Assembly: GCA_015852425.1 (NCBI GenBank)
Contig: JAAAIG010000644.1
Coordinates: 1 to 22,751, forward strand
DNA: 22,751 nucleotides
From: Gryganskiella cystojenkinii
Lineage: Eukaryota > Mortierellomycota > Mortierellomycetes > Mortierellales > Mortierellaceae
Direction: 5' to 3'
Numbering within the stretch: the stretch's first letter is position 1; each line of letters opens with the position of its first letter. Position numbers and translations under genes: made by a program. Shown in pieces: positions 1 through 9,052 of this stretch. The notes beneath the pieces are model-generated. The model did not search any database, was not told the DNA's origin, and saw nothing but the letters and a program-made list of their open reading frames with translations.

Positions 1-68
1 TTTTCTCTCTCTGCAAATTGACAATCTCCATTCCTTTTTTTTTCTTCTTTCTTCTTCTTCCAATTACG

Positions 69-932
69 ATGACCATGCTCGCTTCCACCGTCAACATTGA
101 CACCCCTACCAACACCACCCAGTCTAACGCCGACACTATCAAGACCATCCTCAAAGACAACCAGGAACACAACACCGACACTGCAGCCATGTCGATCCCT
201 GAACTCGCTGCAAAACTTGAAGACGAATATGGCATCACAAAGATCCCACCAAACCTCAATACCTACCAAAAGGACCGTATGTTGGCCACTAAGGTTTACG
301 ATGCCGGGGACCCTCTTCTCATTGCTGAACGTAGGCGCGTCCGCGATATCATGGCCGTTTATAACAAGACGACCGGGAGCTCGAGCCAGGACCTCTTGAA
401 CCGACAGGCACTTCTGTACCTGATGACCGCGGGCAAGATTGGAAAGAATTGTTGGATCGAACCACCCTTCAACTGCGATTATGGAAGCAACATCACGCTC
501 GGTAAAGGAGTCTACATGAACTTCAACTGTGTGATCCTGGACGTCTGCGAGGTCGAGATTGGTGACGGAGTCTTTTTCGCACCCAACGTTCAATTGTTCT
601 GTGCCGCTCACCCCTTGAACCCTTTGGTCCGAACCCGAGGTATTGAATTCGGTCAGCCAATCAAGATTGGCAACAATGTCTGGATCGGAGGTGGAACCAT
701 GATCTGCCCTGGCGTGACGATTGGCGAGGGTGTGACCGTCGGTGCTGGCAGTGTTGTTACCAAGAACGTTCCTCCATACACGATTGTTGCTGGTAACCCT
801 GCCAAGATCATTCGAGTTTTGAACAAGGAGGAATGTGAACGGGAGGACCGTGAGTACATGCTCAAGGAGGCCGAGGGCAAGAATTTTGACGATTGGATGC
901 CGGAGCCCAAGCGCACCTTGGAGTTGCCTTGA
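69..932 (+). CDS. Maltose/galactoside O-acetyltransferase-like protein
   Basis: This 287-residue, intronless gene encodes a hexapeptide-repeat (left-handed beta-helix) acetyltransferase of the LacA/Maa/NodL type, which moves acetyl from acetyl-CoA to a sugar hydroxyl. A maltose-acetyltransferase-type helical cap lies at about residues 55-115 (DRMLATKVYDAGDPLL onward). Hexapeptide turns follow from about residue 125 (IGKNCWIEPPFNCDYG, ITLGKGVYMN, VEIGDGVFFAPNV). His181 in CAAHPLNP matches the catalytic His of the family. The end is the usual IGNNVWIGGG, VTIGEGVTVGAGSVV and NPAKIIR. The ATG at 69 is the first in frame and follows a pyrimidine-rich leader; the frame is open upstream only to a TTG at 18. 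About 45 residues precede the family domain and look disordered; no signal peptide is evident, so the enzyme is probably cytosolic. The true sugar substrate cannot be told from sequence. Confidence 0.9.
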   Translation: MTMLASTVNIDTPTNTTQSNADTIKTILKDNQEHNTDTAAMSIPELAAKLEDEYGITKIPPNLNTYQKDRMLATKVYDAGDPLLIAERRRVRDIMAVYNKTTGSSSQDLLNRQALLYLMTAGKIGKNCWIEPPFNCDYGSNITLGKGVYMNFNCVILDVCEVEIGDGVFFAPNVQLFCAAHPLNPLVRTRGIEFGQPIKIGNNVWIGGGTMICPGVTIGEGVTVGAGSVVTKNVPPYTIVAGNPAKIIRVLNKEECEREDREYMLKEAEGKNFDDWMPEPKRTLELP

Positions 933-1028
933 AATAGATTAGACTTAGAAGAGACTAAAGAGATATAAAAAAACATATACCAACTCTTAACGAGAGTTAC
1001 ATCCCCAATATGTATGAACTTGCGGGTT

Positions 1029-1034
1029 TTTATT
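1029..1034 (-). terminator. Polyadenylation signal of the cystatin gene
   Basis: An AATAAA hexamer on the minus strand lies about 85 bases past the cystatin stop codon. It falls inside the 185-bp gap between two convergent genes, so the two 3' UTRs probably overlap. A run of A about 15 long on the plus strand begins near 1050. Confidence 0.5.
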
Positions 1035-1117
1035 ACGATTGAGGAGCATAAAAAAAAAAAAAAAATTCTGGCGTGGGAAAAAGGAGAAAGCCAAAACAAC
1101 CAAAAGAAGCTGAAGGG

Positions 1118-1699
1118 TTATCTGATCAAGATCATGGGATCGACATTGGCCATGGCTTCTTTCGCACCGTGGTGTCCATCTCTCTTTTCGAGCGAGGGAG
1201 GCAAAGGTGCAAGTTCAGGATAATCATGGTCGAGAGAATCAGTGACTTTCTTGCCGACCACAAAGCCCGTGAGCTGTGTGGTGTTGGTCCAAACCTGGTA
1301 AAAGATCCTGGCATGGACAACCTCCTTGTCATTGTTTTGAGCGGTCGTGACGGAGGATCCAAAGATGGGCTTCAGGATGACATAGTAGTTGGTGCCTGCG
1401 ACAACCTGGGTTGAGAACCCAAGTGGCTCAAACTTTGCGACTGGAAGAGCATGGGCTCCTTTGGCTTGCTGGTATCGTTTGAGGAGCTGGGGTCCCTGGT
1501 TGTCGAGGATGACCGCAAGCGTCGAGTCTGATTCTGAAAGAGGATGATCCTTGTCAACGACGGTGACGCGGGGATTGATCCCACCTGGGACTTGTTTGTT
1601 TGGTGGAGAGTTATGCATGATTCGTTTGCGGCTGTAGCTTGGGGAGACGAAGAGGCAGAGAGCAAAGAGGAGGGTGAAAAGGAGTCGTGGGAGCAGCAT
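1118..1699 (-). CDS. Secreted cystatin-type cysteine protease inhibitor
   Basis: This gene encodes 193 residues with no intron. Residues 1-23 form a clear signal peptide (hydrophobic LLFTLLFALCLFVSPSYS). The mature part carries the cystatin landmarks in order: a Gly pair near the N-terminus (VPGG, residues 37-40), a helix-like stretch (about 58-80), the QxVxG hairpin as QVVAG at residues 98-102 followed by TNYYV, a beta strand (HARIFYQVW) and a C-terminal Pro-rich hairpin candidate (ELAPLPP). Family I25 cystatins block papain-like proteases by inserting the Gly region and the two hairpins into the active site. A Trp in the second hairpin is not seen. The tail after about residue 170 is basic or polar and unassigned. 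The ATG context on the minus strand (AGCCATG) is good. It is convergent with the acetyltransferase gene. Inhibition itself is inferred from the motifs. Confidence 0.75.
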   Translation of the reverse strand: MLLPRLLFTLLFALCLFVSPSYSRKRIMHNSPPNKQVPGGINPRVTVVDKDHPLSESDSTLAVILDNQGPQLLKRYQQAKGAHALPVAKFEPLGFSTQVVAGTNYYVILKPIFGSSVTTAQNNDKEVVHARIFYQVWTNTTQLTGFVVGKKVTDSLDHDYPELAPLPPSLEKRDGHHGAKEAMANVDPMILIR

Positions 1700-2626
1700 G
1701 GCTTGAAAAATAAACAGAAAGGACTGAGCGGCAAGAACGTGTTGGGTGACTGTTATCAGAGATTTTAGAGATTTCGAGAGTGGGAGAACACGAAATTACA
1801 GTTTGCTTTTAAGCTAAATGAATGTCCATGTCGAATCTCTCCATCCTCCGTTTTTAGCAATCCCCCACTCATTGACACCCCGCTCCAGTTGTTTGTTCGA
1901 GGCTCCAGTTTGTTCCACTTTCTTATTATTGCCTCATTTCAACCACGCTTTAACAATAATAAATAATCAATTCCAATTCCCACAAACACGTCCCCAAGAA
2001 CGTTGAAATCTGCCCGAAAGCATCGACATTACTTCGGTCACTTCCTTAATGAGCGACGCCTCGCACCCCCCTGCGTTTTCGCAACTCTTGGGCCATTTTG
2101 CGTGCTTTCTTCTGACGGATTTCCTTTAATGTCCCAAAGTCCAGGTGTAATAGTAAACAGTTTTGCCCGAGTCTGTACCTGGGTACGGGATACGATGCAT
2201 ACCTTGCATACCTCCACTCTTCCCAATCGAGCCGACCCCTTCCCCTGTGCAGCGCACAGCACGAAGGAAGGAGAATTCTTAGATTCCTCATGTCGCAGCC
2301 TACACACGCTTTTCGATGCGGAATTTGAGGATATGACAATCATGCATAGGAAAGACGTTGGAGGTCTATTGGCGCGCTTGTCTCTGAAAAGGAGAATTCG
2401 TCTCCTTTGAAACGCTTCTGCATCAGCCTAAAAAGAGGATTGAACGTCGTCCAAACTACGTTGAAGATCGACGCGTCCACGAGCCTCTTGATCATTGGAT
2501 ACATGCACGGATGATTTTGTAGTGTGACTTGGTTTTTGGCGTTTTATTGGTACACAATCCATTTCGTTTTATTTTTAGCGTTTGCAACTTTCTGATCATT
2601 TCACTTCATTTCTCTCCATTGAAACC
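1700..2626. promoter_or_regulatory. Divergent intergenic region, cystatin and F-box genes
   Basis: The 927 bp lie between the starts of the cystatin gene (minus) and the first F-box gene (plus), so both promoters should be here. An AT-rich stretch (AATAATAAATAAT) sits near 1951-1964, and a T-rich, pyrimidine-leaning leader directly precedes the F-box ATG. Open frames within it (for example 2003-2410 plus and 2046-2339 minus) show no recognisable domain. No RNA gene was seen. Confidence 0.5.
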
Positions 2627-4219
2627 ATGGACGTGCCCGAGATTCGTCATCAAGTTGGCTACTATCTGCTACAAAGGACCCTGGCTTCCTGCATTCGCGT
2701 CAGCAAGGACTGGAACCGATCCTTTGCGGAATTTCTCTACCACGAGTTCACAGTCGCTTATGATTTTGAACATGACTTCGCCAAACATCCCGAACGTTTC
2801 CCGTCGGCAGGTACTCTGGAAAAATATGCACAGCATATCCAAGATCTCACCCTCCGAGAGACCAACTGGTGCATCAACATCTTTATGGTCGCCTGTCATA
2901 ATATCAAACGACTCGAACTCGCCTACGATAACAACGACCAAGACAGGGTCCTACGACTGATCCGGAACAACCCTCGACTGGAACAGATCTCTATCCAACT
3001 TCCTGTCAGTTACGGTCGCGTATCCGACACCTTGAATGGGTTTCTGGGCGAGTTACCCGAGGCCTGTCCTCAACTGAAACGACTGCATATCCAGCTCATG
3101 ACCCTAACAGACGAGGATTTGGACGACCTTATGGAGATTTGTGCCTGTGGCTTGCAGGATCTGAACCTCAGCCTGTGCAAATTCACGTCCAACGAGCCAG
3201 AAAAACTCGAAAACTATGTGTGGCCCGAAGCATTACCTCATCTTGTTCGACTTCGATTGGCCCTAGTCGAGGGAAACTTGTTGAGTCGAGAGAAGCAATT
3301 CGAGTGGTACAACAAATGTACCCATCTCGAATCCATTTCCTGGAAACGTCTTCCCATAAATAGCAATCACGAACCATTCCCGGTCCGTGCCTTTGAGCAG
3401 TTTCTGGAGACCCGCCACATTCGTAGTCTCGAAATGGCACAGGGTGACCTGGAGGACGAGGACGCGGCAAGAATTTTGGATCGATGTGCACCCCTGACCA
3501 CGTTTGAATTGAATGAGAACCCTCATCTTGGAGCTCAGACCGTAGCCGCGTTGGCACGCCATTTTGAGACCCTCGAGGATTTGTCGGTCTACTTTGAGAA
3601 CCCGTTGTTGACCCAAATGGTCCTGGAGCGTTGCCCTCGTCTCCTCTCGTTGAGTAGTAACCTAGACGCGAAGTATTTCTGCCCCGATATCGCATCTGCA
3701 AGTAAAGAAAGACTAGACCGGCTCCACAATCAACGGCATCAAACGACACCATCGACCACCGGAGAGACCATTGCCCCGCTCTCTCTCCTCCAGCCCTGGG
3801 CCTGCCGAGGACTAGCCCAGATCCAAGTCACGATCGATTACACAGACAACCCAAAATTGAACCAAAACGTCCTGTCACAGCTCTATCAGATCAAGGGTCT
3901 AGTAACAATCATAATGACGGGACGGAACAACAGCTCGGGGCACTATTTTCGATTCTCTCATATACATCCCGAGAACAGAATCGCTGCGGGTCTCTTGCCG
4001 TTGACGGCACAAGAACGAGAAGAGTATATGGCAGCGATTGTGCAGAAGGTCGCAGAAGGAGAGGAGACAGGGGTGGCGTTTGACGTGACCACGGCGACAC
4101 ATGGCTCACAGTCGCTGCGGGCATTGACCGTCTCAGATGAGGCCTCAAAGCGTTATGAGGATAGCTCGGTTGCAAAAAAGATCTGGCCCCACATGGCATC
4201 AATTGACTGGGGATGGTAG
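2627..4219 (+). CDS. F-box protein with leucine-rich repeat-like region
   Basis: This is a 530-residue intronless gene. Residues 1-45 read as an F-box: DVPEIRHQVGYYL, then CIRVSKDWNRSF and LYHEFTV. This segment would bind Skp1 in an SCF ubiquitin ligase. Residues of about 75-400 contain irregular leucine-rich repeats (for example CPQLKRLHIQLMTL, CGLQDLNLSLCKF, HLVRLRLALVEG, CAPLTTFELNENPHLG) that would recruit substrates. The last 130 residues are mixed and unassigned. The ATG at 2627 sits in a strong ACCATGG context; the same frame is open upstream only to a TTG at 2582, so 2627 is preferred. An AATAAA follows just after the stop. Large F-box families of this shape are common in Mortierella-type fungi; the substrate is unknown. 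Confidence 0.8.
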   Translation: MDVPEIRHQVGYYLLQRTLASCIRVSKDWNRSFAEFLYHEFTVAYDFEHDFAKHPERFPSAGTLEKYAQHIQDLTLRETNWCINIFMVACHNIKRLELAYDNNDQDRVLRLIRNNPRLEQISIQLPVSYGRVSDTLNGFLGELPEACPQLKRLHIQLMTLTDEDLDDLMEICACGLQDLNLSLCKFTSNEPEKLENYVWPEALPHLVRLRLALVEGNLLSREKQFEWYNKCTHLESISWKRLPINSNHEPFPVRAFEQFLETRHIRSLEMAQGDLEDEDAARILDRCAPLTTFELNENPHLGAQTVAALARHFETLEDLSVYFENPLLTQMVLERCPRLLSLSSNLDAKYFCPDIASASKERLDRLHNQRHQTTPSTTGETIAPLSLLQPWACRGLAQIQVTIDYTDNPKLNQNVLSQLYQIKGLVTIIMTGRNNSSGHYFRFSHIHPENRIAAGLLPLTAQEREEYMAAIVQKVAEGEETGVAFDVTTATHGSQSLRALTVSDEASKRYEDSSVAKKIWPHMASIDWGW

Positions 4220-4740
4220 CTGTAGAATAAACGTTTGCAGAAAAAAAAACCTCTAAAAATATACTTTCCGATGGGTGCAGATGCGAGAGTCTGTGTTACA
4301 TTGCCCCCGGAGTGCGAGTAGCAAGCATTTGCATTACTTTGCTCATGAGTGCCGGCGCGAGCTGGACTATCCGTAGTGAAACCTTGAATTTCAATGGGGA
4401 GATGGGCGGCTTCAAGTTTTGTGGCCGTGTGTCCATACGGATTTTTTATTCTTTTTGGGGATTGGGGGTGCTGTTGCACAAAAGTGACGAGGTAACTGCA
4501 CATGTCCTTTTTTTTTTGTACGGTGGCAAAAAGGCTCTGACCCAGTCGAATTTTGCACAGCCCAGAAAAGATCAAACATTGCTCTCACTGGATGGACCAA
4601 TGGCGCCACTAATAGTTTTTTTCCATATATTCCTTCCTGTTCCACTCCTTCCTTCTCGTTTTCCCTTCCTTTCACCACCTCAACTCCCTCCTCTTACTGA
4701 CCTCCACTCCTCCTCTCAATTGATATTTTACTCTTCCTCG
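4220..4740 (+). promoter_or_regulatory. Intergenic region and pyrimidine-rich leader
   Basis: The 521 bp separate two same-strand F-box genes. The right part, about 4618-4740, is strongly C/T-rich on the plus strand and probably forms the promoter and 5' UTR of the second F-box gene. The frame of that gene stays open back to 4312, but the translated stretch is low in domain-like content and is read here as non-coding. Confidence 0.5.
4226..4231 (+). terminator. Polyadenylation signal of first F-box gene
   Basis: AATAAA lies seven bases beyond the TAG stop of the 2627-4219 gene. An A-run and an AT-rich stretch follow at about 4240-4262. Unusually close to the stop codon, but no better hexamer was seen nearby. 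Confidence 0.5.
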
Positions 4741-5838
4741 ATGGTACCTCCCATGTCGCAGTCCCTATCGAACCTCATCGCAATCCCTGAACTAGCGCTT
4801 TTGCTATCCGAGCACCTGTGCCGAAGAGACTATTGCAGGCTGTGTTTGACCAGCAAGTTGTTCCGCGAAGTATTTCAACCGCTCGTCTGGCGCGACTTCG
4901 ATTATAAAAGTCGCAAACAATCCAGCCCATTCCTTGCCAACAACCGGGATCATGTGCGAAACCTCAGTGTCGACTTACATAGGGATACTTACGTTTCTCA
5001 CAACGAGACCCTTCCCATCCATCTCCTCCTCTTCGGGCCAGAAGCACAGGCAAAGACCTTCGAAAGCAAGAGATCGGGCACAGACGAAACGGAATCCACT
5101 CTTATCAAGAACAACAACAACCAAGAGAGGAAATGCACGAATCTTCGACAATTCGACTTTACGATGGAAATCACCCTCGATGATTGGTATCCATATGGCA
5201 GCCTGCCGACCGCGGCCCAACGATTCTTGGAGGATGTGATGCGTCTGAATATCCATTTGACAGTTCTCTCCTTGAACACACGTCTGGTCATCGTGTATGA
5301 CGACGAATATTTAAAGGCGTTCTTTTCCCTTGTCCAACTGAAATCCCTGACGGTCTCTATGTGTATGGCGGACGAACCAACGCATCCTAGGGCACTCAAG
5401 ATGCTCTTCAAACTCGGTCAACACCACCCTTCGTTGGAATCGATCGATTTTGCCAATATAAACGGCGGAGGCAGACGCTGTAACGCCTTTCGGCCAGATC
5501 ATATGACGGAGGAAGATGAATTAGAGTTGGATAGGGAAGACGAGGTGCATGACGAGGAAGAAGACAACTTGATCGAGACAATCCAGGAGCAATTCAAAAA
5601 TACCCGTGTGTCCTCCTCCGACCACGACGACGATACAGATGCGGGCGGCGTGACCTTCCCCCGAATCTGTGATCTGGCACTCCCTCCACGTCGATATCAC
5701 GAGTATCCAGATTCATTCCTGATCGCTCTACGCCGGGAGGGTGTTGTCCCGAACCTTGACTGGTTGACCGCCCCACGAGGAGTTCGTTATGGGGAGAGTG
5801 AAGAGGACCGTAGGCTACATACACGTACTTCATATTAA
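4741..5838 (+). CDS. F-box protein
   Basis: This gene encodes 365 residues with no intron. Residues of about 7-50 resemble an F-box: IPELALLLSEHLCRRDY, CRLCLTSKLFREVF, then PLVWRDFDY, the usual Trp-containing end. Leu-rich segments follow (NLRQFDFTMEI, LTVLSLNTRLV, QLKSLTVSMCMA, HPSLESIDFANI), suggesting a short LRR-like region. An acidic linker lies at about residues 255-285 (rich in D and E). The start is uncertain between 4741 and a second ATG at 4753; both lie before the F-box and differ by four residues. It is a tandem neighbour of another F-box gene, but the two share little beyond the N-terminal domain, so recent duplication is unlikely. An SCF adaptor role is inferred. Confidence 0.72.
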   Translation: MVPPMSQSLSNLIAIPELALLLSEHLCRRDYCRLCLTSKLFREVFQPLVWRDFDYKSRKQSSPFLANNRDHVRNLSVDLHRDTYVSHNETLPIHLLLFGPEAQAKTFESKRSGTDETESTLIKNNNNQERKCTNLRQFDFTMEITLDDWYPYGSLPTAAQRFLEDVMRLNIHLTVLSLNTRLVIVYDDEYLKAFFSLVQLKSLTVSMCMADEPTHPRALKMLFKLGQHHPSLESIDFANINGGGRRCNAFRPDHMTEEDELELDREDEVHDEEEDNLIETIQEQFKNTRVSSSDHDDDTDAGGVTFPRICDLALPPRRYHEYPDSFLIALRREGVVPNLDWLTAPRGVRYGESEEDRRLHTRTSY

Positions 5839-6166
5839 ATGAGATCCGCTCTTGCTAGAGCTTTTTTTTATTATTGGCAACTCAAGATGCGATATCTCAT
5901 CGTTCACTCACCCGTCAGTAAAAAAAAGATCGACACCCAACAAGTTTACTTAAAGAGATGAAAGTAAACAAAGTCTTTGTATTTGAAATTCACCCGCGAA
6001 CGCGCAAATTGATCATTATTTTTGATGCATCGATCTGCGGTTTTTTGATTGTGACTCGCATTTTCTGAAAGTGGACCAAAAGGGTGTTGGCTATTAGTTT
6101 GTTTGTCACCTTCATTTGCACATTCTGCCTTCACAAACCCTTCTCGGACGACAGCCGGTCATCACA
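5839..6166 (+). promoter_or_regulatory. Intergenic region upstream of the 837-residue gene
   Basis: The 328 bp hold the 3' end of the second F-box gene and the promoter and leader of the next gene. AT-rich segments occur at 5865-5875 and 5975-6035. No RNA gene or clear motif was recognised. Confidence 0.4.
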
Positions 6167-8797
6167 ATGCCGCCACGTCGTTCAAAGAAACTAAAGGCAA
6201 CTCCTTCAGAACCAGTCGCGGCATCAGCCAATCACTCTTTAGAAACAAATGCACCTCGCGAGGCATCAGTGATCAATGTTGGTGACACGGACATGACCAT
6301 GGAAGATGCCGCCCCTGAACGCCCCAACACGACCGACCAGGGTGATGCAACTGTATCGGCAGCTGAGAGACAGGGAGGAGAAGAGGCATCGTCATCGACC
6401 ACAGCAGAACAAGCAACCTCAACACCAACGACAAAAAACAAAGTGGGCAGGAAGCCCACAAAACCAAAACGTGAGCCAGCCTTCAAACGTGGCAAGTACA
6501 AGCCCCGGGAGCGAAAGGACTGGGTCTGGCAGTTCAAGCCCTACTTGCTCAAACCCAAAAATGATGGCTCTATCGAGGTCTCGGAGGGCGAGAAGAGAAA
6601 CCTACCCAGGGCAAGACCAGAGCGATGTCGAATCACGCGGACGCGGAAACGGGTCGATTATATGGCAAGGTTGGTTGCCAAATCCAACGGCGGTGCACAG
6701 GAGAGCGCCACGACTTCTTCATTCAACCTAGAAGAAGGATCCTCGTCCAATGCGCCGCCGGACACCACAACCCCAGACGGCGGAGAAAATTTTCAAGTCA
6801 AGGGATCCAACTCGATGAACAGGATGGTCTCAAAGCTTATTCGACGGCATGCAGGACCCAAGACCGAGTCGAGTGATCCCAACAATAGTATCTGGTATGT
6901 CGAACCACCAAGGATGGAATACCCTTATCTCCAAGAGGCTTTTCCTTACGATGAATACGAACGGACACACCCTGAACCTCTGCCAGGAGCGTTACATCAT
7001 CAATCTGGGTTTACTGCTCGGTTTGGTCCATTGTTGTCATCAGAGGTCCCACTCCCCGATGCCTGGTATCGTCCTCAGGGACCAGTTCCAGCCGATAAAC
7101 ACTTCTCATTAGAGAAGCTAAAGGATGCCACGGACCTTGTCAAGACCATCAAGGTCGATACAGAGGGACTTCGCATGGATGTATACTACAACCGAGTAAG
7201 TTTTCGCTTCGCGCTGGAGATTGCGCGTCTTACAGCTATCAGTAGTTTTTTTTTGTGACTAACTCGGCAACCTTCGCGCGCATGTATATATTGTTTTTCT
7301 ATGATCTTTCAGGGCTTTGAACTGGCTTCGAGACGTATTCTGGACCGCATCCGAGCCAAGCGAGCTGCGGAAAAGGAACAAGAAGAGGAGGAGCAAGCCC
7401 GACAAAAGGCCATCGAGGCACGAGCCGAGCTCAGGAAGACATGGGAATCTGCGATCAGAGGTGGGAACCCAGAAGAGGACGAGATCTTAGCCGGCCGTCA
7501 TATTTCGTGGTTCAGAGATATTGCCAAGAGTATGACGTTGGAGGCAGCACAAAAGACAGCCAAGGAGCAAGAAGATGCTGCTGTTACCTCTGCCAGAGCC
7601 GAGGCCGCTGCGAGAGGTTCTGTACCTGTCCAAGGGGCTGTCGTCGAGTCGCTGTCTGCATTAGAGGGACGGCCCGCACCATCAGAATCAACGTCTAGAA
7701 CCAGCATACAGGGTTCAAGACTGCAAAGGGAACAAAGTCAGGCATCAGGCGAATCATCTACATTAAGCTCATCACCAGCCACAGCATCAACATCTCAAAG
7801 GGGCGCCGGTGAACAAGGGGAGGCAGAAAGCGGGCTAAGGGAAGAAGTCCCTCTCACGGATTACTATCAAGTCAATACATTCCTGGCATCCATGTTTCAA
7901 CTCAAGGCAAAAAGTCTCAAAGAGCCATTACCGCTTGGTCCAGGTGCGGCTCGAATCATGCAGACGCTCATATTGGGTCTTGAGACCAAGGTCCTGGCCA
8001 TGGGGTGTCATCTGCAACGCGAGGAGCTGGTGCAGCGAATGACTGTCAAGGCTGGCGATTCCGCTTTTGCGTTGGAGGTGGCTCGTACCCTGGATCCAAA
8101 GAGGAGGGTTCTGAAGAGTGTCAGTATCAAGAAACAACAACAACAAGCCTTTGAGGATCTTCAGAGGGCGCCTTTACCATCAGGGACAACACCGAGCTGG
8201 ATCAGTCAATTGGATGCGGCTCTTGCTGAATCCAAGACCGAGATTGAACGGCACAACCCGTTGCGGCAACCGGTGTCCTTCAGTCCTTACTACCGACTCG
8301 GAGTCTTTGACACGGACCTGTATGTTGTGAAGGCGGCGGGTCAGGAAGCTACGAATTCCACTCGGGCAGGTACCTCACAACTAGCGTCACCTCAAACGTC
8401 CGTCGATACCCCAACACTCCCACAGTCCAACCTGGACCTGAATTTGGACAACTCGTTGCCAGCGAGTGCAGCAGCAGCAGTTGCTTCAAGTTCGAGTGGC
8501 GGTGGTAATGGTGGCTCCTCTGTCGGTGAACGGACGGGACAAGGCGAGGAGTCTTCACAGCTCAAGTGGCCGTTTGTGGGAAACCCATTGGAAATCTTTC
8601 CATCCATGGATCCGTTTTGGCTGGCTCGCGAGTATCAGCTCGGATTGTTGAAGAAACAAAAGGCCGCCGCCTCGATCGCAGCTGCAGTGGCATCATCAGC
8701 AGCTTTAGCATCGACCTCGTCATCATCTTCAGCGGCCGTCCCAGGACAAGCCCAGGCGTCTGAGACCGAAGACTCCATGGACATGGAGTTGTGGTAA
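6167..8797 (+). CDS. Unrecognised 837-residue protein, probably nuclear
   Basis: The model has two exons, 6167-7195 and 7313-8797, joined in phase 0. The 117-bp intron has a GTAAGT donor, a CTAAC branch-like site near 7258 and a TTTCAG acceptor; the read-through frame stops inside it. The ATG at 6167 has a good context (CACAATG). I do not recognise the family. Visible parts are: a disordered acidic N-terminus (1-100); a basic segment with an AT-hook-like core (VGRKPTKPKR, about 102-111); a conserved-looking stretch WVWQFKPYLLKPK (about 124-136); a charged coiled-coil-like helix (RRILDRIRAKRAAEKEQEEE) just after the intron; a structured-looking region at about 565-730 (LTDYYQVNTFLASMFQLK onward); and Ser/Ala-rich ends. 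A chromatin or transcription role would fit the basic N-terminal part but is only a guess. It is convergent with COQ10. Confidence 0.75.
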
Positions 8798-9052
8798 AGG
8801 TTTCAATAGTCCACTCATAAAATCCACCAGTGTATCATAGCAAAGTAACAACAACAACAACAACAGCAAAAAAGGGAAGCCCATTGTAAAATATATTGAA
8901 GACTGTTGTACAGGGGTTTTTTTTTGGATTCTACAAGGATGGGGGAGGTCTATGTATGAATGTGTGTATGTATGTTTTTTTTCAAAAAAAAAAGTTGTCG
9001 TGACTATGACCCTAAGATGCTCGGGGATGCTATTGAAAAACATAAATGAAGC
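8798..9052. terminator. Shared 3' region of two convergent genes
   Basis: The 255 bp between the stop codons of the 837-residue gene and COQ10 should hold both 3' ends. It contains a short (ACA)n microsatellite around 8848-8866, a T-run near 8918 and T- and A-runs at about 8974-8992. No canonical AATAAA was spotted on either strand. Confidence 0.4.

Noticed and set aside
2003..2410. Plus-strand open frame of 135 codons between the cystatin and F-box genes
   Set aside because: It starts at TTG, has no recognisable domain, and lies in a promoter-like gap.
4312..4740. 143-codon N-terminal extension of the second F-box protein
   Set aside because: Composition is that of a pyrimidine-rich leader and intergenic DNA, and the F-box follows directly after the ATG at 4741.
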